In this document: piece by piece, positions 49,803 to 61,200 of the stretch
Position numbering within the stretch: position 1 is the stretch's first letter
How the letters are laid out: every line of letters begins with the position of its first letter
NCBI RefSeq assembly: GCF_900155965.1
Contig: NZ_FTMG01000001.1
Coordinates: 558,001 to 622,000 of the forward strand
From: Mucilaginibacter lappiensis
Lineage (GTDB): Bacteria; Bacteroidota; Bacteroidia; Sphingobacteriales; Sphingobacteriaceae
Direction of reading: 5' to 3'
DNA: 64,000 bases
Notes under the pieces: model-generated
Told to the model about the DNA's origin: nothing
Database searches by the model: none
The model's input: only the letters and a program-made list of their open reading frames with translations
Translations under genes and position numbers: made by a program

Positions 49803-51326
49803 TTAATTGCCTCCATTTACCCAGTACATATTCAATGACATGAAAGGGTTATTGGCAAGTGCATTACTATTGAGCGGCCATGTCCAGGCGCCACGGTTAA
49901 ATTTGTCTAACGTTAATACATCATACGACCACTCGCTGTTCATGATCCTGCGGGTACGCACCAGATCAAAATAATGATGCCCCTCGCCCACCAGTTCTCG
50001 CGATCTTTCCAGAAAAATAAAGTCCTTAAGATCCTGTCCTCCGCCACCGGTATAACGTGCGGCTTCGGCTCTGTCTCTAACTTTGTTTGCCATCGCAATC
50101 GCGGCGTCATCCTGTCCCAGTTCAGCAAGGGCTTCTGCGCACAGCAATATTTCACCTGCATACCTGAATATCATAAAGGTGTTATCAGGGTTGGCATCTT
50201 CTTCGCCGGTTGCAAAGGCATTTTGGGCAAATTTGAGCATCATGAATTTTCCGTTATCAGCATATATATCTGAATTAAACCATATGGAAACACGCTTATC
50301 CGCAGTGCCGGAATACAGCTTCTGCATGTATTCGCCCCGGTAATACGCAAAGCTTACTCTGTGAGTGTATTCGGGTCTTTTATAAGGATAATGCAAAAAC
50401 ATATCACCTATGGGTGCTACATTGGTATTCTGATCGCCATAGTTTATACTGCGGTAAAACTCAAAAAGGCTTTCGTCCGATCGTCCTTTAATAACCGTTG
50501 CCCAGTCACTTAGCGGCAATAACCTGTAAGCATTGCTCTTAACGAGTTCCTGCCCCAGATCGGCCGTTTCCTGGTAGTATTTATTTGCATTTGGTTTATC
50601 AAAGCCGGCATTCCACATATTCATGTTCATGATGAGCGCTATAATGCTGCCTTTGGTTGCCCGCACACCTTTTAATGCAGGATCGGTATAATTCCATGGT
50701 ATACCATCTTTGTATTTTTTAAGGTCGGCAATACATTTGTTTAAAACAGATACCATGTTTTCGCGCGGTAAAGCTGTTGAATGAAAAGCATCGGTATAAT
50801 AAGGTACATCACCATAAAGCCTAACCATGAAGAAGTAAGCAAGTGAACGTATAAAGGCCGCTTCACCTTCAAATTGCTTTTTTTCGGTTTCGTTTACACC
50901 AGGCACACCGGTTTCCAGCTTCGAGATGAGGATATTGGCGCTTTGTATTACCTGATAATACCCAGTCCAATCGGTAATTAAACCAAAATTGTAGAAACTC
51001 CATGGCGGATTTCCGTTTATAAGTCCTAGCAGATCATTCCGGCCAAGTACCTCCACAAATGCGCGTGCAGGCCCGTTATCAGACTGAGCCTCATACAACA
51101 CTTCGCCAGAGCGGTATTCGCCGGTAGCGCCAATAAAATGTGTTTCATTGATCTTGCCGAAGAATGTTCTCGACATGTCATAAATATTGGCTACAACGTC
51201 GTCTTTTGAGCGGTAAAAGTTGTTTCCCGTTAATTTATCAATGGGCTGCACATTTAAAAACTTCTTACAGGAAGGTAAACACAAGCTTGCTGCCGCTATT
51301 AAAATGTATATCACACTTTTTTTCAT
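49803..51326 (-). CDS. RagB/SusD-family lipoprotein (pair 2)
   Basis: 507 residues. Lipobox AAASLCLPSCKK; a SusD-like N-terminal region has FEGEAAFIRSLAYFFMVRLY and GDVPYYTD. The C-terminal RagB region (about 340-507) includes FIFLERSRELVGEGHHYFDL. It starts 11 bp after the SusC gene at 51338-54484, its obvious partner in a surface uptake complex. Confidence 0.93.
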   Translation of the reverse strand: MKKSVIYILIAAASLCLPSCKKFLNVQPIDKLTGNNFYRSKDDVVANIYDMSRTFFGKINETHFIGATGEYRSGEVLYEAQSDNGPARAFVEVLGRNDLLGLINGNPPWSFYNFGLITDWTGYYQVIQSANILISKLETGVPGVNETEKKQFEGEAAFIRSLAYFFMVRLYGDVPYYTDAFHSTALPRENMVSVLNKCIADLKKYKDGIPWNYTDPALKGVRATKGSIIALIMNMNMWNAGFDKPNANKYYQETADLGQELVKSNAYRLLPLSDWATVIKGRSDESLFEFYRSINYGDQNTNVAPIGDMFLHYPYKRPEYTHRVSFAYYRGEYMQKLYSGTADKRVSIWFNSDIYADNGKFMMLKFAQNAFATGEEDANPDNTFMIFRYAGEILLCAEALAELGQDDAAIAMANKVRDRAEAARYTGGGGQDLKDFIFLERSRELVGEGHHYFDLVRTRRIMNSEWSYDVLTLDKFNRGAWTWPLNSNALANNPFMSLNMYWVNGGN

Positions 51327-51337
51327 AATCTTGAATT

Positions 51338-54300
51338 TTATTTACTTGTATTGAGTTCAATATTTAAACCTAGATTATAAGTACGCGGTACCGGATATCC
51401 GCTTGACACATCCCGCCCAAGCGAAGTCACGTTCTCGGGGTTGGGGCCGTTATATCCTGAAAATGTAATCAGGTTGTTGGTTGAGAAGTAAACCCTTACA
51501 TTGTTGAACCCAAGTTGTCGTGTAAAGCGACGGTTAAACATGTATGAGAATGTAATGGTATTAATCTTTAAATATGATCCATCCTCCTGCCACAGGGTTT
51601 GATCGGCACGGAGAGGTTGTATCTGGTTAAACCTTGAAAACGAATAAGGATTAGGATATACCGAGTTATCTCCGGGTTTACGCCATATATCCAGATTGGC
51701 CAATGGCACTACCGCCAACAATGCATAGGGATCGCGCATGATGGACAACCTATCAGACAATGCATTATTTAAAATTGTGCGCTTGGCTGTGTAAGTGGCG
51801 TAAATGTTTAATCCAAAATTTTTATAGTTGATATTTGTCGATATACCACCCGTAATTAAAGGTTGTGAATTACCGGTTATTTCATAATCACGGCTATCAA
51901 GTATATAGTCGCCATTAACATCTTTAAAAATCGGATCGCCGCCTTTAAAGGCCAGACCGTTCGTTTGATACTTTTTACCCGTCACAGGGTCTACGGGCAC
52001 GTTTGCATCGGTTGAATAAACGCCTTGATTAATAAGCAGGTAGTTTGATAGCGTGTTTTTACCCACCCTGAAAACGATGTGCTGATAATTATTATAATCA
52101 AATTTGATGTATTGCCCGTTATACTCTGCAGGTAATTTCAGCAAATAATCGCGATTAATGGCTCCGTTAAAAGATACAGTCCAGTTAAAATCTTTAGAAG
52201 TTATCGGCCGTACCGTTACCATGAGCTCATAACCATAATCAGCTATGGATACATCATTGCTTGTCTTTTTCTGAAAACCGGTACTATTAGGTAAAAATCT
52301 ATCAAACAACAAATTATCTACCTTTTTATAATAGGTATCAAAGCTCAGATCAACCTTACCTTGCAAAAGCGTCATATCAAAACCCAGGTTGTACTGCGTG
52401 GTAGTGGTTGGTTTTAATGCTGGGTTGGGTATAAACTCATAGTTAACCCCTATAGTTGGGTTATTATTGAAATTACCATTCAGATTATACAACCCATAAA
52501 TACTTTGCAAACTGCCTGTTGGCACAATGTTTTGGCCCCAGGTTAATCTTAAACCGCCGGAGGTAAGCCAATCCCAGTTTTTAAACCAGTTCTCTTTATA
52601 ATAATTCCATCTGAAACCAGCGGCGGGATTTTTTGAATACGGGTTCTCTAAACCATTTGATGATGTACCATCCAAACGATATGAAAGCTCCAAAACATAT
52701 TTCTTTTTATAATCATAATTAAATGAGCCGGCAAATGATGCTATAGTAGCATTCTTGTAATTTGATAATACGCCCCCACCTCTTGAATTATAAGGGTCGA
52801 ACCCTATTGGGCCTTCTAATTGGTCGTTCGGGATACGGGTTTGCCTGATGATGCCACTTTGGCCGCCCTGCTTGTATATTTCGTTAAAAGTGTTAATGAA
52901 TATGGTATGATCTGCACCAAATGTTTTTGCATAAGTGATGGCATTACGGTTATATAATGTGAAATTACGGCCTTCAAAATCATATATCTGGGCAAATTGG
53001 GCATTTGCGGCAGCAGGTGTAAATGTTGATTCGGCATCTGAGGTATAATCATAGCTGATACTTGACGATAAGGCAAGACCAGGAAGAAACTCGTATCGGC
53101 CATCAATATTGGTGCGTATATTTCTTGTACTGTTACTGTTTTTAGTTTGTAAAGCCGATGTCACACCATCGGGCGAAAGATAAAACGAGGGAGGCGGCAA
53201 TAACGTAGATGCCTGCCCATTTTGAGCCACTCCCTGCTGCAGTAAACCAACGCCATTTCCCTTGGCCTGACTACCTAATGAACCGAATAACGAACCGAAA
53301 AACCTGAATTTATCATTTGGCTTAAACTCCATATTCATATTCATGTTATACCTGTCGAAACCGGTGTTTTTGATAACCCCCTTTTCTGAATAATACCCCA
53401 TATTCACTTTATAGTTAAAGCGCTCATTTCCGCCATCGAGGGATACATTATGGCTCTGGTTATGTGTTGTACCGTAAAAAATGGATTGCCAGTTTGTGGA
53501 ATTGTTCCAGTAGGCGTTCAAACTATCAGCCAGGAAACCAGTCATGCCAAGCTTTCTCAACTCATCAATGGTTGTGGCATTTGATAATATTTGTTGAATT
53601 TTTGCCTGGCGTTCTGCGTTGCCACCAAGTGTTTCGCGTAGCTTTGGGGTAGCATTAACAAAGAAATTCCCGGTATACCGTACCCTTGGAACTTTTGAGT
53701 TTCCGCGTTTAGTGGTTATAATGATTACTCCGTAAGCTCCTCTTGAGCCATACATGGAGGTTGCCTGCGCATCTTTCATCACTTGTATACTTTGAATATC
53801 CTCTACCGGTATCAATGATAATGGGCTCACCCCTGGTCCCTGTGTCTGAAAACCAAACTCGGCAGCCTTATCTGCATCCAAAGGCACCCCGTCAATAATG
53901 TATAAAGGAGATGTGGGTTGTAAAAATGATTCACTGCCACTACCAGTTACACTCAGAGTTGATAAACCACGCACCTGAACAGACCCTCTGAAACCCGGAG
54001 CACCTGTATTATTCTGAACATTTAACCCCGCAACTTTACCCTGTAATAGGGTTTCGACGTTTGAGGTTGGAACATCCTGAATGTCCTTAGCCGTTATGGT
54101 TACCGAAGCGCCGGGAGTTGTTTCTTTATTCCTGTTCTGGTAGGCTACAATAATTACCTCATTAAGACCTTTTTTATCCTCGGTAAGTGTTACTGTTATA
54201 TTTTTTTTGCCAGGTTCAAGCTTTATTTTCTCCGAAACAAAACCAACAAATGTAAATGTAAGTGTAGCATCGGCGGGGACAGTAACAGTAAATTTGCCCT

Positions 54301-54484
54301 TGGTATCTGTTTGGGTTAAACCCTTACTTCCCATATATATATTTACACCTGGTAAAGTTTTATTGGTTGATTTTTCGACCACTGTACCGGTGATGGTTAC
54401 ATTTTGCGCTTGCGCATGAACATCTGTGCAGCAGATGATCGTGCAAACAACAAGCACTATGTAAAATAGTATGTGTTTTCTCAT
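51338..54484 (-). CDS. SusC/RagA TonB-dependent transporter (pair 2)
   Basis: 1048 residues. Signal peptide ending DVHAQ; a CarboxypepD_reg-like domain (about 28-112; ITGTVVEKSTNKTLPGVNIY); plug (about 125-265) with LYIIDGVPLDADK and IQSIQVMKDAQATSMYGSRG; then the barrel to the C-terminus. There is no STN domain, so it is not expected to signal through FecR. It is the fifth gene of the locus and follows DUF5007 by 21 bp. Confidence 0.95.
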   Translation of the reverse strand: MRKHILFYIVLVVCTIICCTDVHAQAQNVTITGTVVEKSTNKTLPGVNIYMGSKGLTQTDTKGKFTVTVPADATLTFTFVGFVSEKIKLEPGKKNITVTLTEDKKGLNEVIIVAYQNRNKETTPGASVTITAKDIQDVPTSNVETLLQGKVAGLNVQNNTGAPGFRGSVQVRGLSTLSVTGSGSESFLQPTSPLYIIDGVPLDADKAAEFGFQTQGPGVSPLSLIPVEDIQSIQVMKDAQATSMYGSRGAYGVIIITTKRGNSKVPRVRYTGNFFVNATPKLRETLGGNAERQAKIQQILSNATTIDELRKLGMTGFLADSLNAYWNNSTNWQSIFYGTTHNQSHNVSLDGGNERFNYKVNMGYYSEKGVIKNTGFDRYNMNMNMEFKPNDKFRFFGSLFGSLGSQAKGNGVGLLQQGVAQNGQASTLLPPPSFYLSPDGVTSALQTKNSNSTRNIRTNIDGRYEFLPGLALSSSISYDYTSDAESTFTPAAANAQFAQIYDFEGRNFTLYNRNAITYAKTFGADHTIFINTFNEIYKQGGQSGIIRQTRIPNDQLEGPIGFDPYNSRGGGVLSNYKNATIASFAGSFNYDYKKKYVLELSYRLDGTSSNGLENPYSKNPAAGFRWNYYKENWFKNWDWLTSGGLRLTWGQNIVPTGSLQSIYGLYNLNGNFNNNPTIGVNYEFIPNPALKPTTTTQYNLGFDMTLLQGKVDLSFDTYYKKVDNLLFDRFLPNSTGFQKKTSNDVSIADYGYELMVTVRPITSKDFNWTVSFNGAINRDYLLKLPAEYNGQYIKFDYNNYQHIVFRVGKNTLSNYLLINQGVYSTDANVPVDPVTGKKYQTNGLAFKGGDPIFKDVNGDYILDSRDYEITGNSQPLITGGISTNINYKNFGLNIYATYTAKRTILNNALSDRLSIMRDPYALLAVVPLANLDIWRKPGDNSVYPNPYSFSRFNQIQPLRADQTLWQEDGSYLKINTITFSYMFNRRFTRQLGFNNVRVYFSTNNLITFSGYNGPNPENVTSLGRDVSSGYPVPRTYNLGLNIELNTSK

Positions 54485-54505
54485 CGTGATAAGTTTTAAA
54501 TTCGG

Positions 54506-55612
54506 TTATTCGTCTTCAAACTTTGGATTGTCCTTTAAAAAGTGAAACACTACCTCCCAGTTCCCTTTTTTATAAATGGCGAAATCAATGCCGAAACTTG
54601 CCACTACCCGGCCACCACCAAACCCAATTCTTGAGTATTTAAATTCGGCATGATCCCTGGTTCCTCCAGGCGCATAAATAGTTGGTATCTCTACCAGCGG
54701 AATGGGATATGCAACGTCATACTGCACATAGGTTGCCGTTTTTTGCATGTTAAACCCATGTACTATTTTATCCCATACGGTTTCGTTGAATAAAGCAGGG
54801 TTCATTTCAACCGAATCCTTGTTCAGAAATTTGAACCTGAGTGAATTTCCTGTACCACCATTAAAAGGGCGTATATAAACCACTACATCCTTTTTATCAT
54901 CGTTACTTTGCAGCGGTATATCTGTTGTTGCCCCTATTACACCATTTAAAAATGGCCTGATATAGTTTCGGCTGGCAGGGTTGTAAGGAGTTTTAGGATG
55001 TGGGGCCGGCGCGCCAGAGTAAATGTTAAAATCATCAGAAGGCTCATACAGGCGTTCGCGAAACGGGCGTACCTGCAGATCCCTGATAACGGTGCTGCCA
55101 CCGGTATTGCTTATTTTGATGTCGAAGAAACGAGTATCCTGCGGAAAGTTGGTACTATCCGCAGGTCTTGGTTTAATAAGTTCATTGGTAGATGAGGCCC
55201 ACATAATGAACTCACCGGACGAGCGCACTTCAAATAATGGATGCTCTTCCAGTTTTCTTTTAGACTCTATTTCGGCAAGGCTTTTTTCAAGACCATTATA
55301 AGGGGCTGTCCATACATAGGTTTGCTTTTTCTGAAAAAGGTCCGTAACGGGTTTACCATCGCCAAAACGGGCATTAATTATCTCAAACTTTATCGGCTGG
55401 GTTGAATTATCCCCGTTAAACCCACCCATTAAAGTGGTGCGCCCTAAAATTGGTTCAAAAATTTTATTGCTGTAGTTTATGTTTGAGCTCAGATAATCCT
55501 TTTCGTCCGGAATACCATATAGCTTTCTGCAACTGCTGAGTGCTGCTGCAGCAAACAGGATAGCTATAAATCCTTTTTTTACGAATATTTGCATCTGCAT
55601 ATTTTTTTTCAT
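54506..55612 (-). CDS. DUF5007-type lipoprotein
   Basis: 368 residues from ATG 55612 (MKKNMQMQIFVKK); ATG 55636 is an alternative that also fits after the upstream stop. Lipobox ALSSCRK. The rest is beta-rich with paired sheets typical of an Ig-like surface protein (FEPILGRTTLMGGFNGDNST, VVVYIRPFNGGTGNSLRFKF). I recognise the overall pattern of DUF5007 proteins, which occur beside SusC/SusD pairs. No catalytic site is visible. Confidence 0.72.
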   Translation of the reverse strand: MKKNMQMQIFVKKGFIAILFAAAALSSCRKLYGIPDEKDYLSSNINYSNKIFEPILGRTTLMGGFNGDNSTQPIKFEIINARFGDGKPVTDLFQKKQTYVWTAPYNGLEKSLAEIESKRKLEEHPLFEVRSSGEFIMWASSTNELIKPRPADSTNFPQDTRFFDIKISNTGGSTVIRDLQVRPFRERLYEPSDDFNIYSGAPAPHPKTPYNPASRNYIRPFLNGVIGATTDIPLQSNDDKKDVVVYIRPFNGGTGNSLRFKFLNKDSVEMNPALFNETVWDKIVHGFNMQKTATYVQYDVAYPIPLVEIPTIYAPGGTRDHAEFKYSRIGFGGGRVVASFGIDFAIYKKGNWEVVFHFLKDNPKFEDE

Positions 55613-55639
55613 TGCATTGATATTTTGATCTTCCATAAC

Positions 55640-56749
55640 TTACTTCACTTTGTTTATAGTCCATTCGGCCAGTTGGAAAAGGCCACCGTCGCGTAGTTCA
55701 GTGATGTCTACACGATAAAACTTATAAGCGGTAGTATTAGGGCACCTGAAAACTTTTGTCTGGTATCGTTCCTCGAAAAAGAAGTTGCTTCTGCGGTCAA
55801 GCTCGGTCCATGCTTTACCGTCATTTGAACCTTCATAGGTCCATGCTTTGGGGTCACGTTCCGGAGCATCGTTAGCAGACGTAAGTGTGTACACCCCTGA
55901 TACTGCAGGTTCATTCAACTCAAACTGCATCCACAAACGCCCTTGAAGATTGGCCAGAAACTTAGTATGATCATCGCCATCAATTACCTTTTTAGAGCCT
56001 TCACCATTATCGGGCCCCCCATCGTTATCTCTTAAAACAGTAAGCTTACCTCCTATCAAGGTCATCAGGTTTGGCGGTGGCGGAACAAATGTTAACCGCG
56101 ATACAAATTCATCAAAACCGAAGATGTGATCCGGGCTTATTACATGGACAATGCCATTTTTGGTACCGATATTATTAGATCCGGTTGTAGTGGTAGACCA
56201 GTTTCTGATGAACTTGCTCCGTTTGGTATTACTGTATTCAATAACATCAGGACCGCCGCTTGTGAGGCCAGATGCCGATATTTTAGAAACCTTGGCATGC
56301 ATTGGATATCCAAAACGCACGCTATAAAGATCGAGTCCGTCCTGCAGAAGCAGGGAGTCAGTGGTACGTTTACCTCTGATAATATAGTATGAAACCATAG
56401 TATCCAACTGTACACCATCAATGTTTGCCAAAAACAGCGGGTCTTTATCACCTTGGCGTCTCAGTGTATTCAGATTATTAATGGCCAATTGGAAACTTGG
56501 ATTGGTAACCGCGAAAAGGGTAACGCTGCTATCCACCAGCATTTGTTTTAAGCCCATCCTGTCTATCACAGCCAGCAATGAATCATATACACCCGGTTTA
56601 CTTTTCAAATACTCATAGGTATTACCCGAGAATTTTGTACTGATTCCTGCGGCATTATGATAACCGCCATCTTTTTTACAGGCGCTTTGCAACAACATTA
56701 TGAGCAACAGGGGCTTTAAAGCGCTCATATATTTTATTAGCTTTTTCAT
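55640..56749 (-). CDS. Lipoprotein with fasciclin and F5/8C domains
   Basis: 369 residues. Lipobox IMLLQSACKK. A fasciclin domain (about 40-210) has VTLFAVTNPSFQLAINNLNT and ends with NGIVHVISPDHIF. The C-terminal discoidin-like domain (about 230-368) contains KVIDGDDHTKFLANLQGRLW and DPKAWTYEGSNDGKAW. The latter domain matches that of the PKD protein at the other end of the locus. It is the third gene after the first SusC/SusD pair, with 10 bp to SusD. Confidence 0.85.
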   Translation of the reverse strand: MKKLIKYMSALKPLLLIMLLQSACKKDGGYHNAAGISTKFSGNTYEYLKSKPGVYDSLLAVIDRMGLKQMLVDSSVTLFAVTNPSFQLAINNLNTLRRQGDKDPLFLANIDGVQLDTMVSYYIIRGKRTTDSLLLQDGLDLYSVRFGYPMHAKVSKISASGLTSGGPDVIEYSNTKRSKFIRNWSTTTTGSNNIGTKNGIVHVISPDHIFGFDEFVSRLTFVPPPPNLMTLIGGKLTVLRDNDGGPDNGEGSKKVIDGDDHTKFLANLQGRLWMQFELNEPAVSGVYTLTSANDAPERDPKAWTYEGSNDGKAWTELDRRSNFFFEERYQTKVFRCPNTTAYKFYRVDITELRDGGLFQLAEWTINKVK

Positions 56750-56759
56750 ATATGGTCAG

Positions 56760-58259
56760 TTATTTCCAAAATGGATTTTGAGTTAGCAGGGTATTCTGTG
56801 AAATAAGCTTACGCGATACCGGCCAGTATATACCCTGCGAATTAATCAGTTTCAGAAATACAGGGTTGTTTTGCTTGATCTTGTTGTAGCGTATCAGATC
56901 ATACCATCGATGCCCTTCGCCCAGAAGTTCGCGGTGCCGTTCCTTAAATATCAGGTCAATGATATCCTGGCTGAAATCAATTTCGGTAATCCCTCTTCTG
57001 GTCATTACCACAGTCACCTCGTTTTCGGCACCAGTCAAATCGCCTAAAACAGCCAATGCTTCTGCCCTAAGCAGCACGATATCTTCCAGTCTGGTAAAAA
57101 TTAATGCACTGGTAAAGTATCTGAAAGTTGGATCGGAAACTCCTCCCTGAATAACCTTTATTTTGCTAAAAATGGGGTACTTGCCATTAATATTGGTAAA
57201 GTATCTTTCTGAACGGGGCTGGCCCAGCGTGTCTATACTAAAGCGTTCATCTTTAGGCTGATCAAATATTTTCAGGATAGTATCTTTAGGGATATAGATA
57301 TCAGGCACCTTTTTATTCACCACAGGCTCGGCCAGTGTCAGTTCCTCCAGGTGGCCTGCTACAGACCCGTCGATATGTCCCCAATCGGAATCAAAGCCAA
57401 ACATCTGACTGGTGTTCTTATTAAAAAAGAACCCGTTTGATTTGGTAAGATCTTCGGTGCTCTGGTAATTGATTCCGCTTTTACCGTAATTGTCTTCAAC
57501 AAATTTGGTGTAGGTAGCCACATCGGCATAGTTACCCTGCCATGCCGCTAAATGAGCCAAAACCGCATAAGCCGAATTTTTTGTAGCCAACGCTCCGCCC
57601 CACCTTGTGGCATCTTCATTATAATAATTACCAGGCTGCTGAACATCATTGCCACTATAAACAAAAGGCAGATCGGTGGCTGCTTTAAGCATTTCCTGCT
57701 GCGCCCATACTAGTATTTTGTTGCTGTTCTCGCGCGGCTGGTTTTCAAACTTACCATCATGGGAAGCGGTGACAAATGGCACATCTCCCCATATCCTCAC
57801 CATATAGAAATATGTAAAAGCCCGTAAAAAGCGAACTTGTGCAACATCAACCTTCAGATAATTGTCTGTGTAGCGTTTATCAGCGGCTTTTACATCACCA
57901 ATACGTTCAAGAAAAATATTTGCAGCATTAACTATGGCGTAAAACCTTGTCCAGTCAGACAAGGCATCAATAGTTGGATAGGATGCATTTAGCTGGTTAC
58001 TGGCCAGTGCCTTTAGATCTTGTCGGTTGGGGCTAATAAACTCCCCTGTTCTTACATCGCCATAAAGCCAGTGCCCATCATTGTCAGACAAAGCTGCTCG
58101 GGTGAGGGCGTAAACTCCTAATATGCCGGCACGTGCATCTTCAAGCTTATTCCACATGTTTTTTTCACCAACAACTCTTGATGAATCAATATCCAGCGTT
58201 TTATTACAGCTCATTAGCGCTGTTATATACAGCAGCACGATACATGGTATCTTTTTCAT
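56760..58259 (-). CDS. RagB/SusD-family lipoprotein (pair 1)
   Basis: 499 residues from ATG 58259 (MKKIPCIVLLYITALMSC); the frame extends to 58292 but the leader MKNDHKNHVIK is unlikely. Lipobox ITALMSCNK. SusD features: VRFLRAFTYFYMVRIWGDVP and the C-terminal IFKERHRELLGEGHRWYDLI. It is the partner of the SusC-like protein encoded directly upstream. Confidence 0.92.
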   Translation of the reverse strand: MKKIPCIVLLYITALMSCNKTLDIDSSRVVGEKNMWNKLEDARAGILGVYALTRAALSDNDGHWLYGDVRTGEFISPNRQDLKALASNQLNASYPTIDALSDWTRFYAIVNAANIFLERIGDVKAADKRYTDNYLKVDVAQVRFLRAFTYFYMVRIWGDVPFVTASHDGKFENQPRENSNKILVWAQQEMLKAATDLPFVYSGNDVQQPGNYYNEDATRWGGALATKNSAYAVLAHLAAWQGNYADVATYTKFVEDNYGKSGINYQSTEDLTKSNGFFFNKNTSQMFGFDSDWGHIDGSVAGHLEELTLAEPVVNKKVPDIYIPKDTILKIFDQPKDERFSIDTLGQPRSERYFTNINGKYPIFSKIKVIQGGVSDPTFRYFTSALIFTRLEDIVLLRAEALAVLGDLTGAENEVTVVMTRRGITEIDFSQDIIDLIFKERHRELLGEGHRWYDLIRYNKIKQNNPVFLKLINSQGIYWPVSRKLISQNTLLTQNPFWK

Positions 58260-58293
58260 TTTTATAACATGATTTTTGTGATCGTTCTTCATA

Positions 58294-61200
58294 TCATAAT
58301 TCCATTTTTACACCAAGGGTGTATGTTCTTGGTATTGGCAAACCGTAACCTGTGTCATAACCATCATAATTTACCAGCTCCGGATCCTGCCCTGTATAAG
58401 GAGTTATGGTGAATACATTATTGGCCGTTGCATACACATAAAACCTGGAGAGTTTAATTTTCTTTGAGCGCACAGCTTTGGTAAGGTCATATCCTATTGA
58501 AACTGTTCTTAATTTCAGGAATGAAGCATTTTCAAGAAAAAGGTCTTGATCAACACGATATGGGATAACGGTGCTCCAAGGGTTATACAAAGGATACTTG
58601 CTGTAGTCACCGCGTTTTTCCCAAAATGTAATCTCCTTAACAGAATTAACATCGCTGTTACCTTCGCGGTTAATAAAATCAAAGCGGTTCGCCATTTCCT
58701 GATGGATAAGGTCGCGTCCTAGGTTGAAATAGAGGTTTACGTTTAAGTTCCAGTTACCATACCTAAAGATATTATCATAACCACCTGATATGCGAGGCAA
58801 TGAGTGCCCTTTTAATGTCTTATCGTTGTTATCAATTACGTTGTCGCCGTTTATATCCCGCCATCTGGGATCACCAGCATGTAATGCGATACCATTATAT
58901 TTAAGCGGCTGACCGTTTACCACCGGTATTTCGCTTTCCGATTTATAAATGCCATCATTAGTCAGTAACCAATACTGGTCAACCGGGCTGCCTACCTTTA
59001 AAAGCTTATTATCGATAGTAATTTGCTTCAAACCTCTTGGCAGGGCTTTTAATTTATTGGCGTTATGATTAAGATTTAAGGAGGAGGTCCATCCAAACTT
59101 TCTACTCTGGATAATATTGGCCGATATAGATACATCAATACCGGTATTATTTACAGCCATACCGCTTTCTATTGACTGTTTATAACCGTACTCGGCAAAG
59201 GCTGGGATACCAATTAGTAAATTCTTTTCCTGTTTCAGATACCAATCAACCGAAAGGTGCAAACGGTTATTCAATAAACTTGCATCGGTGCCCAGGTTTA
59301 ATTGATTTGAGTATGACCATGGAATTCCATAACCAACCCATCCGGTGGAGTACGGCCTGGTTAATACACCAAACCCGTTATATCCAGGCACAGTTAAATT
59401 ACCAGTATATCCTACCGACGCGGTATACTGAGGCCCCTGTGCATAATTGTCAAATGCATTAAGCCTACCTAACCTACCCGCGCTTGCACGTAAAACAAGA
59501 TCGCTTATAATAGTATTATTGCTAAGCAGTTCTTTTTTAATACTCCAGGCTGCCGATAGCACAGGCGAGTAGAACCACCTGCTGGTAGGTTGGGCGTTTG
59601 ACGACCCATCGGCGCGTACCGTTGCCGATAAAAAATATTTCCCTTTAAATGAATAATCGGTTTTAGCGTAAAAAGAAACCAGGTTGTCCTTAGTCTTATC
59701 CAGGAAACGGTAGGTTAGTTCACGAGGGAAAGCTGTGGTATTCAGATAGTCAGGATTATCAGACCCATCCGGATTTTTAGGATTTGAAACTAACAGGTTT
59801 ATTTTGATATAGTCATTAACTCCTTTATATGCATAGGCGTTGCTATACTTATAAATATCCCATTGGGTTGATTGCCCAAGTTCAAAATGAAAATCATGTA
59901 CTTTATTTATGGTCAGATCATAAGTTGCCCTGTTATCTGCCATTATGCGTTGGCTAAACCCAAAATAGTTGGAGGCATAGCTATTGCCTTGTAAAAGTGT
60001 ACGCGCGTAAAATACATCTCGGTACCCTTCATTGTAGTCCACATTAAATGTGGTCACAAACTTGAATTTCCCAAGGTCGATACCTATTTTGGCATAACCA
60101 TCAATAATATTGTTCTTATTATTATCAAAACCTTTTTTGTACTGTTCCAGGTAATCGGCATAAAAGTCTTTGTTTGGTGGCAACGGCGCGCTCAGGTCCG
60201 GAAAATAATTGATCTGTGCAAATCGGTCACGCAGGTATTTATTTCGTTGCCGCTCAACCCGGTTGGCATTTACCATAGCAGAAAAAAGAAGCCATTTTAT
60301 AGGCTTCATGTTGATATTGAACATGGCGCTATATCGGTTTAGCCCTGTGCCATCAGCAACACCTTCATTTTTCAAATCACCCAATGAGAAACGAAAATTA
60401 GCCCGGTCGGTTCCTCCGGAGATACCGAAGTTGATACCATAAACCACCGCGTTACGATAATAAAGATCGCTCCAGTCAGATTTTCCGCTATAAACATTAT
60501 TTAACGAATCGCTCAGATAAATAGGATAATTTTCATCATCTGAATATCTTCCATTAGTTGTATAAAGGTCATAAAAACGTTGCCTGAAAGCGTTTTCATA
60601 TTTGCCATTTATAGTAGTTACATGCGGGCGTTGCGCCAACCCTACATAAGAATCAAAAGTGACGCTTTTGGCAGCCACAGGGGTTTTAGATGTTAAAATG
60701 ATAACACCATTAACTGCCCGCGGACCATAAATTGCAGTGGCAGCCAAATCCTTTAACACCTCTACAGAAGCGATATTATTCATATCGATATCAGCAAAAG
60801 GATTGGTAGCAGTACCCATTCTGTTATAGTTATATAGTTGTATATCGTATGCGAACGGATGTTCCGTTACGAGTGGGATGCCATCTAATACAACCAATGG
60901 CTGCGATTGGTAAACGTCCCTGGGAGAAAGCAGCGGCATAGGTACGCCCCTTATAAACATATTTTGCACACTACCCGGCTCACCAGAAGGCTCCTGGATA
61001 TATAAACCGGCAAATTGTCCTTTTAAAAGTTGTTGCAGGGAAACACCAGGGAACTTTGAAAGGTCATAAGGTTTTTTGCTAACACTGTCTGTCAGTTTAT
61101 TATAAATAGTATGTCTTTTAATAATATTTATACTGTCTTTTAGTAATGAATCTTTAACCACTGTATCACGGCGGGCATAGACATTATTATTAAAAACAGC

